6,858 nt of DNA from positions 1-6,858 of the forward strand of contig JAEUIK010000414.1 of NCBI GenBank assembly GCA_016793185.1, in the 5' to 3' direction. This DNA is from Planctomycetaceae bacterium. GTDB taxonomy: Bacteria; Planctomycetota; Planctomycetia; Pirellulales; JAEUIK01. Positions 1 through 4,888 of the stretch are shown piece after piece (positions within the stretch are counted from its first letter, which is position 1; each line of letters starts with the position of its first letter). A program made the position numbers and the translations under genes. The notes below the pieces were generated by a model, which had not been told where the DNA came from, made no database searches, and saw only the letters and a list, made by a program, of their open reading frames with translations.

Positions 1-706
1 AATCTAGCAGCAACAACAAGAACGGCGAAGTCACCATCATAGTCTTAGACATCAACCCAAATGCCAGCCACAGCACCACTGTGAGGTACGTCCACCACGA
101 CTGGCGGCGGACTAAGGAAACGTAAGCCAACAGCATCAGCAACCAGACGAACGGGCTCAATCCGTCCTTCCGCTCGGCAATCCAGGCCACGCTCTCGGCG
201 CGCAAGGGGTGCCACGCAAACAGCGCCGCCACCAACGCGCTCGGCCAGACGCGCCCGGTCATGCGAACCAAGAGCGCGAACAGCAGCCCGGCGTTCGCCG
301 CGTGCCAGATTACCGAGGTCAGGTGGTGCCCCCCCGACCACATCCCGAAGATCTGGCAATCCAGCATGTGCGACAGCAGCGTCACCGGATGCCAGTTGGC
401 GACGACAACCGTGCTGGGGCGAAACGCCCAGACGATTCCCTCCCAGGTCAAGCCGCCCCGAACCATCTCGTTGTTGACGATATACTGCTGATCGTCATAG
501 CGGAGGAAGGCAAAGCCCTCCCAGGCGGTGCGGCCGAACAGCAACAGCGTGGTCGCGACCAGTCCGGCGCCGATGGCCACACACAACCGCGGCGGCGGAG
601 AGCCGGCACCCGACTCGGTTACCTGCGCTAGCTGCGATGCGTTCAAGCGAACTCCCGCAAAGGCGTTCCCGGCCCGGACCCCCGCCAGGGGCCAGGCCCT
701 GGCCAT
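1..706 (-). CDS. GT-C type membrane glycosyltransferase-like protein, TMTC-related (gene A, 3' end outside window)
   Basis: The first 235 codons are visible, read from ATG 706-704 down to base 1; the C-terminus lies outside. ATG 706 is the first start after an in-frame TAG (757-755) and has GGAGG nine bases upstream. A short polar N-terminus is followed by a membrane helix (about residues 41-58). Then come the loop motif YDDQQY (70-75), NWHP (104-107), a helix with HHLTSVIWHAANAG, AWHPLRAES (164-172), AERKD (177-181) and hydrophobic helices ending in LLLLLD at the window edge. The order and spacing match gene B and gene C, so the three are paralogues. In GT-C glycosyltransferases an acidic pair in the first outer loop is the usual catalytic or metal-binding site; DD at 71-72 is the candidate. 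By family, it would transfer sugar from a lipid-linked donor on the outer side of the cytoplasmic membrane; donor and acceptor are unknown. Whether it ends in TPRs like B cannot be seen. Coding is certain; the function is inferred. Confidence 0.88.
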   Translation of the reverse strand, partial: MARAWPLAGVRAGNAFAGVRLNASQLAQVTESGAGSPPPRLCVAIGAGLVATTLLLFGRTAWEGFAFLRYDDQQYIVNNEMVRGGLTWEGIVWAFRPSTVVVANWHPVTLLSHMLDCQIFGMWSGGHHLTSVIWHAANAGLLFALLVRMTGRVWPSALVAALFAWHPLRAESVAWIAERKDGLSPFVWLLMLLAYVSLVRRQSWWTYLTVVLWLAFGLMSKTMMVTSPFLLLLLD

Positions 707-715
707 CCGCGCCGA

Positions 716-720
716 CCTCC
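716..720 (-). promoter_or_regulatory. Shine-Dalgarno site of gene A
   Basis: GGAGG on the minus strand lies nine bases before ATG 706. It fixes the start of gene A; a downstream TTG at 646 has no comparable site. A perfect inverted repeat GGCCAG-GCC-CTGGCC (690-704) overlaps the first codons and could form a hairpin at the start of translation, although it is within GC-rich coding sequence. Confidence 0.7.
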
Positions 721-765
721 GAGCGAATCGCGCCCGGCAAGATCCCTGGGCTATCTAATTCGGCC

Positions 766-794
766 CGCCGCGAATCTGCAAGTAGTTCGCGGCG
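766..794. promoter_or_regulatory. 9-bp inverted repeat in the divergent A/B intergenic region (possible operator)
   Basis: CGCCGCGAA (766-774) and TTCGCGGCG (786-794) are perfect reverse complements separated by 11 bases. The centre, near 780, is about 74 bases from the start of gene A and 82 from that of gene B, so it sits almost midway between the divergent genes. That position suits a shared operator bound by a dimeric regulator; an RNA hairpin in either leader is also possible. Only weak promoter-like elements surround it: on the minus strand TTGCAG, 17 bases, TTAGAT, each matching consensus at three of six bases. No regulator gene is in the window. Confidence 0.4.
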
Positions 795-861
795 ACGCTG
801 CGCACCGGGCGCACTTCGTGGGTTGCGAATTCCTCCCCGCGACGCGACATTGTGGGCCTCT

Positions 862-2913
862 ATGGCGCGTCCCAAGTCCAAAAATCGCGGCCCCAATCCC
901 CGCGGTGCGGGCGATTCTCCCCCCGCGCCCAGCGGGCGCCGCCCGCTCGCGGCCGCAAATCGACCCGGGGCGTGGCTGCCGGGCGCGCTGGCCGTCGCGC
1001 TCGCCCTGGTCACGCTGGGGCTGTTTGCCCCCGCCTTGCGGCTGGGATTCATCGACTTCGACGACCCCGTCTATGTCACGCAAAACCCGCACGTGCGCGC
1101 GGGCCTGAGCTGGTCCACCTGGAGCTGGGCCTGGACGAGCCTCGACGAAGCCAACTGGCACCCCCTGGCCTGGATCTCGCACCTGATCGATGCCTCCCTC
1201 TATGGCACGGATCCCGATTCCGCCTGGGGGCATCACCTCTCGAGTATCATTTTCCACGCGGTCAACGCCGGGCTGGCGCTGGTCGTGCTCGCCGCCTATA
1301 CCCGACGACTCTGGCCGGCGGCGCTGGCGGCGGCGCTGTACGCCTGGCACCCCCTGCGAGTCGAAAGCGTCGTCTGGATCTCGGAGCGCAAGGATGTCCT
1401 CAGCGCCCTCTTTTTCTGGCTGACCCTCGCGGCCTACCTCGCCTACACCCGGCAAACCGCTTCGTGGCTTCGCTGGTTACTCGTCGTGGCGACCTTCGCC
1501 CTGGGCCTGGCGGCCAAGCCGATGCTCGTGACGCTCCCGTTTGTCCTGCTGCTGCTCGATTACTGGCCCCTGGGACGCGCCGCGACAGCTCCAGCGGACG
1601 CCGGGCGGACCGACACCGGCCCAGCCGACATTCGCCCCATCAGTTCGGATTCGGCCAGCGCCGAATCGGATCTGCGCGGCGTCAACTGGCGGGCGATAGG
1701 GCCGCTGCTGCGCGAAAAGCTCCCGCTCTTCGCCCTCGTGCTGGCCTCGTGCGCCTTGACGTACTTCGCCCAGGACCAGGCCGGCGCCGTGACCAAGGTC
1801 GAGTCGCTCCCGCGCGAGCTCCGGCTCAAGAATGCGGCCGTGGCCTATGTCGCCTACCTCGGCAAGGCCTTCTGGCCGCAGAAACTGGCGATCCTTTACC
1901 CCTACCCTGTGAAGGGCATTCCCTGGAGCCAGGTGCTCGGCTCGTTGCTGGTGTTGACGCTGCTCTCGGTCGTCGCGGTGGGGCTGGTTCAGAGCCGCCG
2001 GTGGAAGTTCGGCTGGTTTCCCACCGGCTGGTTCTGGTACTTGGGGATGCTGGTGCCGGTGATCGGGCTGGTGCAGGTCGGCAACCAGTCGATGGCCGAT
2101 CGCTACACCTACTTGCCCCTGGTCGGGATCGCGCTGCTCGTCAGTTTCGGCCTGGCCGAGTTGTCCAATCGCTGGATCGGGCTCAAATGGCCGGTCGGCT
2201 GCGCCGCGGTCGTCCTGCTCGTGGGCTGCCTCTTCGCCACGCGCGCGCAGCTGCAGCATTGGCGCGACCGGATCACGCTCTATCGCCACGCGATTGCGGT
2301 GACGAGCGACAATTTCACGGCCCACTCGAACCTGGGACACGCCTTGTCCGAGCAAGCCCTGGCCGCGCAAGATCGCGCCGGATTGCTCGAGGCCGCCGCC
2401 GAGTTCGAGCGCGCCCTGGCCATCAACGACACCATCGCTCCGAGCCACGACGGGCTGGCAGCCCTCTATTCGGCGCTGGGCGAGTACGCCAAAGCCCGGG
2501 ATTCGCACCGCCGCGCGGTCGAGCTCGCGCCGCGCGATGCCAAACCGGCCAATAACTTCGCCTGGTTCCTGGCGACTTGCCCGGTGGCCGAGTTGCGGAA
2601 CCCGGCCGAGGCCGTTCAATTGGCCGAGCGCGCCTGCCAGCAGAGCGGGCAACTCGACCCCTCGCAGATCGATACGCTGGCGGCCGCCTACGCCGCAGCG
2701 GGCCGATTTGAGGATGCCGTGGCCGCCTCGGATCGGGCTGCCGAGCTGGCGAAGCAACAGCGCCAAGATATTATGCTGCAGGGCATTACGGCGCGACGGG
2801 ATCTCTTTCGCGCGGGGCGGCCTTACGTCGATCCCGTCTCCCCGCTGGCAGCGGCCGCGTCCCAGAACGCTACGTCCCAGCCCTCTGCGTCCCAACCGTC
2901 TGTGGCCCCTTGA
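862..2913 (+). CDS. TMTC-like GT-C membrane glycosyltransferase with C-terminal TPR domain (gene B)
   Basis: The protein has 683 residues. ATG 862 is chosen because the open frame further upstream overlaps the divergent leader and gene A and is Arg/Pro/Ser-rich; no strong Shine-Dalgarno precedes 862, and an in-frame TTG at 850 is the alternative. Residues 1-36 are basic and polar. The first helix is about 41-60, followed by the loop motif FDDPVY (66-71), NWHP (98-101), AWHPLRVES (161-169), SERKD (174-178) and LLLLDYWPLGR (229-239). A polar linker (about 240-275) leads to further helices up to about 460, with DRYTYLP at 413-419. The remainder (about 483-632) is helical with four TPR-like repeats, including NNFAWFLATCP (564-574). 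This layout, about ten or more membrane helices plus TPRs, matches TMTC-type protein O-mannosyltransferases and many bacterial proteins annotated only as TPR proteins. The DD pair (67-68) is the candidate active site. The TPRs probably recruit the acceptor or partners. Donor and acceptor are not known. A Ser/Gln/Pro tail ends the protein. Membrane topology and TPRs are well supported; enzymatic activity is inferred. Confidence 0.9.
   Translation: MARPKSKNRGPNPRGAGDSPPAPSGRRPLAAANRPGAWLPGALAVALALVTLGLFAPALRLGFIDFDDPVYVTQNPHVRAGLSWSTWSWAWTSLDEANWHPLAWISHLIDASLYGTDPDSAWGHHLSSIIFHAVNAGLALVVLAAYTRRLWPAALAAALYAWHPLRVESVVWISERKDVLSALFFWLTLAAYLAYTRQTASWLRWLLVVATFALGLAAKPMLVTLPFVLLLLDYWPLGRAATAPADAGRTDTGPADIRPISSDSASAESDLRGVNWRAIGPLLREKLPLFALVLASCALTYFAQDQAGAVTKVESLPRELRLKNAAVAYVAYLGKAFWPQKLAILYPYPVKGIPWSQVLGSLLVLTLLSVVAVGLVQSRRWKFGWFPTGWFWYLGMLVPVIGLVQVGNQSMADRYTYLPLVGIALLVSFGLAELSNRWIGLKWPVGCAAVVLLVGCLFATRAQLQHWRDRITLYRHAIAVTSDNFTAHSNLGHALSEQALAAQDRAGLLEAAAEFERALAINDTIAPSHDGLAALYSALGEYAKARDSHRRAVELAPRDAKPANNFAWFLATCPVAELRNPAEAVQLAERACQQSGQLDPSQIDTLAAAYAAAGRFEDAVAASDRAAELAKQQRQDIMLQGITARRDLFRAGRPYVDPVSPLAAAASQNATSQPSASQPSVAP
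2857..2901 (+). repeat. Three imperfect 15-bp tandem repeats encoding the tail of gene B
   Basis: The units start at 2857, 2872 and 2887, and each reads roughly NCG-TCC-CAR-NNN-NCT. They encode ASQNA, TSQPS and ASQPS just before the final VAP. The in-frame 15-bp period suggests a small minisatellite made by slippage, giving a flexible tail that may vary in length between strains. Confidence 0.65.
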
Positions 2914-2944
2914 GTCGGGTGGGGAGACAAGAAATCGGCGAAAC

Positions 2945-2969
2945 GAGCGGAATCGCTCACTTTTTTCTT
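2945..2969 (+). terminator. Weak intrinsic terminator after gene B
   Basis: A 5-bp stem GAGCG/CGCTC (2945-2949 with 2954-2958) closes a GAAT loop. Two bases later follows a run of six T (2961-2966), then CTT. The site lies about 30 bases after the stop of gene B. The stem is short, so termination may be partial. Confidence 0.5.
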
Positions 2970-3079
2970 GACCCCATCGGGGAAACCAGTAGGATCGCCG
3001 TCGTGGCGAATCATTCGCGCCGCTTGGCAATCCGAGGGACTTCCACCTGAGGGGCTAGGGGTTGCAGCGGTTGTCCGGT

Positions 3080-3125
3080 TCTCCCCATTTCCGATTCATT
3101 TGTCGAAAAGGGGAGATTTTTGTTT
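3080..3125 (+). terminator. Long bulged hairpin with T-run, possible second terminator
   Basis: TCTCCCC (3080-3086) pairs with GGGGAGA (3110-3116). Inside it TTT/AAA and CGA/TCG can extend the stem with small bulges around the loop TTCATTTG. TTTTTGTTT follows directly (3117-3125). This is terminator-like and would back up the weak hairpin after gene B. The final TT overlaps a TTGACA element, so the terminator and the next promoter are packed end to end. Folding was judged by eye. Confidence 0.45.
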
Positions 3126-3152
3126 GACAGCGAATGATTGCCTGGATAGTTT
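3124..3152 (+). promoter_or_regulatory. Candidate promoter of the first PEP-CTERM gene
   Basis: A perfect -35 TTGACA (3124-3129) is followed after 17 bases by TAGTTT (3147-3152), which matches TATAAT at only three positions; GATAGT at 15-base spacing is an alternative. The predicted start near 3160 would leave a leader of about 120 bases that includes the dyad at 3212-3233. The -35 is good and the -10 is poor. Confidence 0.35.
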
Positions 3153-3211
3153 AGGCGAGACTCTCCCAACTGCGACCTGTCACGTTGGTAGGGGGACGCC
3201 CGTCAACGGTT

Positions 3212-3233
3212 CGGCAAATGCGGGTATTTGCCG
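3212..3233. promoter_or_regulatory. Dyad CGGCAAAT-N6-ATTTGCCG upstream of the first PEP-CTERM gene
   Basis: Two perfect 8-bp arms (3212-3219 and 3226-3233) are separated by GCGGGT. The element ends 49 bases before ATG 3283. Its length and symmetry fit an operator for a helix-turn-helix dimer, or a leader hairpin if transcription starts upstream. No T-run follows directly, so it is not a standard terminator. No equally good copy was found before the second PEP-CTERM gene. Confidence 0.4.
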
Positions 3234-3268
3234 GTTAGTTTTAATTTTCCGTTTCTTGTGATTTCGTG

Positions 3269-3276
3269 AAGGAGGG
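3269..3276 (+). promoter_or_regulatory. Strong Shine-Dalgarno that decides the start of the first PEP-CTERM gene
   Basis: AAGGAGGG lies against two in-frame start codons in ATG-CTA-ATG. The first ATG (3277) touches the site and is too close. The second (3283) is seven bases from GGAGG, the normal distance. The protein therefore most likely begins MRKRISAAL. Confidence 0.8.
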
Positions 3277-3282
3277 ATGCTA

Positions 3283-4197
3283 ATGCGTAAGCGAATCAGT
3301 GCAGCTCTTGCCTGCCTAGCGGTAGGCGTGATCGGGCTTACCAGCTCGGCCAATGCTGCTCCCGTCACCTGGAACATCGTTTCCAGTGCCAGCTCCATCT
3401 CGCTGGCCATTCCGAACCAGACCCTGACGATCACCAGCTCCTCGAGCATCGCGTCGGGGCTCATCGGCACCTCGCTGACCATCTCGCTGCGTGCCTTGAA
3501 TCCTGGAACTGGGTCGGCCAGCACCCCCACCGGTTGGACGATCGGCAACAAGCAGAACGTCCAGGGTACGATTGAGACCGATACCGACTTCACGTCGAGC
3601 ATTCAGTTCTTGACCGGTTCGAACATCGAAGGCATCGATTCGGGCAGCTACGCTCCGCTCGCCGACGGCAGCGCCGGCACAGCGCCGGCCGACTTCGGTA
3701 CTCGCATCTATGCTGGTGCCGGTGCGCTTCTCGGTGGTTTGAATCTCGACATGGCGATCCGTAACGTGCTGTATGAAGTCGTCAGCGGTGCGATCGGCAT
3801 CGGCGGCGGCGGTAGCTTCGCCGCCAGCGGGACCGACTTCGGCCTCGATAATGCGGATCTCGCCTACCGTGGCCGCAACGGCTTCGGCCTCGGCGGCAGT
3901 ACGTTCGTCGGCCTCATCGGTTCGGGTACCGCCGGCATCGGTGGCCTCTCGACCGACAATTCGGCCGGTGCGGGTAGCGTCGTCGTGGTTGGCCCGAACG
4001 CGACGCTGACCCTGCCGATTACCCAGACCCTGGCGGTTCCGCTGGATAGCGACGGCTTGCTCGTCTTCAAGCTGAACGTCGCCGGCACCCTCGTGGCCAC
4101 GGCCGTTGTGCCGGAGCCCGCCACGATGGGCATGATGGCCCTTGGCCTGGCCATGCTGGCCCCGGCCGCTGTCCGTCGCTGGAAGAAGCGCAGCTAA
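3283..4197 (+). CDS. PEP-CTERM sorting domain protein, exported, function unknown (PEP1)
   Basis: The protein has 304 residues and starts at the second of two close ATGs. Residues 1-25 form a Sec signal peptide: MRKR, a hydrophobic core, then ANA before A26. Residues 30-70 are very rich in Ser and Thr and look like beta strands. A Gly/Ala-rich middle (about 140-232) contains GIGGGGS and other glycine clusters. A last strand region (TLTLPITQTL at 241-250, then VAGTLVATA) leads to the sorting signal: PEP at 277-279, a helix at about 283-297 and the basic end RRWKKRS. By family, exosortase recognises this signal, removes it after export and sends the protein to the cell surface or extracellular matrix; no exosortase is encoded here. 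No catalytic motif is seen, and there are no cysteines after the signal peptide. The gene is flanked by terminators, so it is probably transcribed alone. Sorting class is clear; function is unknown, possibly structural or adhesive. Confidence 0.93.
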   Translation: MRKRISAALACLAVGVIGLTSSANAAPVTWNIVSSASSISLAIPNQTLTITSSSSIASGLIGTSLTISLRALNPGTGSASTPTGWTIGNKQNVQGTIETDTDFTSSIQFLTGSNIEGIDSGSYAPLADGSAGTAPADFGTRIYAGAGALLGGLNLDMAIRNVLYEVVSGAIGIGGGGSFAASGTDFGLDNADLAYRGRNGFGLGGSTFVGLIGSGTAGIGGLSTDNSAGAGSVVVVGPNATLTLPITQTLAVPLDSDGLLVFKLNVAGTLVATAVVPEPATMGMMALGLAMLAPAAVRRWKKRS

Positions 4198-4209
4198 GCG
4201 TCACGCTTA
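4195..4209. repeat. Perfect palindrome over the stop codon of PEP1
   Basis: TAAGCG (4195-4200) and CGCTTA (4204-4209) are separated by TCA. The left arm contains the TAA stop. With the terminator hairpin 20 bases downstream, the transcript could end in two hairpins. It may be chance, given the short arms. Confidence 0.4.
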
Positions 4210-4229
4210 GATTCGCAGTGATCCTTCGA

Positions 4230-4264
4230 GCTGGCCTCCTGGAAACGGGAGGCCAGCTTTTTTT
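4230..4264 (+). terminator. Strong intrinsic terminator of PEP1
   Basis: GCTGGCCTCC (4230-4239) pairs perfectly with GGAGGCCAGC (4248-4257) around an 8-base loop, and seven T follow (4258-4264). It lies 32 bases after the stop codon, so PEP1 has its own transcript end. Confidence 0.92.
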
Positions 4265-4414
4265 AGGCGCCCAGCCTTGCCCCTGCCCGCTCGCCCGTCG
4301 CTCCGCGCCAAATGGCCCTGCTGGATCCTGGCACGGCCCGGCCCATAACGGCATTCGACGCCGAGTGCCCATTAAGTCGTGGACTCCTGGGTGAGCGCAC
4401 CGAGGGGGGCACGC

Positions 4415-4437
4415 ACGGCGACACGGCGACACGGCGA
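4415..4437. repeat. Short tandem repeat ACGGCGAC
   Basis: The 8-base unit ACGGCGAC occurs at 4415 and 4423 and again, partly (ACGGCGA), at 4431. It is followed by a run of A. It lies in non-coding sequence and may be a slippage product. Confidence 0.6.
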
Positions 4438-4477
4438 AAAAAACTTAGCGCATTGCACAATTCTTTTTGGTTTTTTA

Positions 4478-4505
4478 TTGACTGTCTCTGCCGGTCCATT
4501 ATCAT
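4478..4505 (+). promoter_or_regulatory. Candidate sigma70 promoter upstream of PEP2 (distal)
   Basis: TTGACT (4478-4483) and TATCAT (4500-4505) each match consensus at five of six positions, with 16-base spacing, just downstream of an AT-rich stretch (TTTTTGGTTTTTTA). It would give PEP2 a leader of about 375 bases. Confidence 0.4.
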
Positions 4506-4640
4506 CCGACGTAGCTGCAAAGCCCGGCCAACTCTGCCGGATGTGCGGGCCCGGCTGAAATGGTCATTTTTCAGGGGAGCCGGAACCTGGACCCGAGTTT
4601 GCAGACTGTCATGTTTCTGCTGATTTTTCCAGGAATGTTT

Positions 4641-4669
4641 TTGACAGGCGCATCCTGGGGGGTTAGCAT
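4641..4669 (+). promoter_or_regulatory. Candidate sigma70 promoter upstream of PEP2 (proximal)
   Basis: A perfect TTGACA (4641-4646) is followed after 17 bases by TAGCAT (4664-4669), which matches TATAAT at four positions. The surrounding TTTTTGACAG resembles TGTTTGACAG at the PEP1 promoter candidate, so the two PEP-CTERM genes may share promoter type. The leader to ATG 4889 would be about 210 bases. Confidence 0.4.
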
Positions 4670-4875
4670 GCATCGACCAACCGTTTGTACGCAAAGGAAC
4701 AAGCCGCACATGGTCAGTTCCCTTGCGGCAAGTCGAAATCAACGGCGGGAGTTTCTGGAGGGACGCTAATCAAAAACTGCCGGGGCACGAAAGTTCAACC
4801 AGGCATCTTTAATCGGTAGTTTCCTTGATTTGACATGGGTGTCGACCGGTGCCGCTCTGGCACGGTCCCCATCAC

Positions 4876-4880
4876 GGAGA
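4876..4880 (+). promoter_or_regulatory. Shine-Dalgarno that decides the start of the second PEP-CTERM gene
   Basis: GGAGA precedes ATG-CTC-ATG. The first ATG (4883) is two bases away and the second (4889) is eight, so the second is the likely start and gives a standard signal peptide. A more distal in-frame ATG at 4835 would add a polar stretch before the signal peptide and is rejected. Confidence 0.7.
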
Positions 4881-4888
4881 AAATGCTC

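Larger units (their letters stand above)
2914..3282 (+). other. Intergenic region between gene B and the first PEP-CTERM gene
   Basis: These 369 bases hold no convincing gene. The frames that are open here lack a ribosome site and run over the neighbouring signals. From left to right they contain a short intrinsic terminator candidate (2945-2969), a longer hairpin with a T-run (3080-3125), a TTGACA promoter element (3124-3129), a dyad CGGCAAAT/ATTTGCCG (3212-3233), an AT-rich stretch (about 3236-3265) and the Shine-Dalgarno of the next gene. Each is listed separately. The base composition is visibly lower in GC than the genes on either side. Confidence 0.7.
4198..4888 (+). other. Long intergenic region before the second PEP-CTERM gene
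   Basis: About 690 bases hold no convincing gene. After the PEP1 terminator come a GC-rich part (4265-4435), a short tandem repeat (4415-4437) and an AT-rich part (about 4437-4510). Two sigma70-like promoter candidates follow (4478-4505 and 4641-4669), then several short inverted repeats such as GCCGCA/TGCGGC near 4702-4731. At about 4757-4771 GGAGGGACGCTAATC resembles the start region of PEP1. A frame open from 4560 to 4769 has one hydrophobic stretch but no ribosome site or codon bias and is not called. If either promoter is used, PEP2 has a 5' leader of about 210-380 bases. Confidence 0.6.

Noticed and set aside
637..861. 75-residue upstream extension of gene B from ATG 637
   Set aside because: It would overlap the start of the divergent gene A and cover the intergenic dyad. 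Its residues are Arg/Pro/Ser-rich as in unselected GC-rich sequence, and the hydrophobic membrane protein starts naturally after 862.
495..1052. Minus-strand open frame of 185 codons over the A/B divergent region
   Set aside because: It is in a different frame from gene A and overlaps both real genes; its translation is low-complexity.
852..2555. Long open frame of 567 codons in another plus-strand frame inside gene B
   Set aside because: The translation is Arg/Gly/Ala-rich with no domains. It is a frame shadow of gene B, which has membrane helices and TPRs.
1477..3030. 517-codon open frame antisense to gene B
   Set aside because: The composition (Gly/Arg/Gln-rich, no helices or motifs) is typical of an antisense shadow in GC-rich DNA, and it runs through terminators after gene B.
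4263..4742. Minus-strand open frame of 159 codons in the PEP1-PEP2 intergenic region
   Set aside because: There is no ribosome site and no recognisable domain, and it ends in the T-run of the PEP1 terminator. The AT-rich and repeat-bearing sequence argues against coding.
4560..4769. Possible 69-residue membrane peptide upstream of PEP2
   Set aside because: It has one hydrophobic stretch but no Shine-Dalgarno at 4560 or at the inner ATG 4611, and no codon bias like its neighbours. It overlaps a promoter candidate.
4835..4888. Upstream ATG 4835 as the start of PEP2
   Set aside because: It would place 18 mostly polar residues before a standard Sec signal peptide. GGAGA at 4876-4880 fits ATG 4889.
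2914..4888. Sigma54 (-24/-12) promoters, as used for some PEP-CTERM genes in other bacteria
   Set aside because: GG…GC pairs with correct spacing were looked for upstream of both PEP genes. Near matches such as TGGCAC at 4859 lack the -12 TTGC element.
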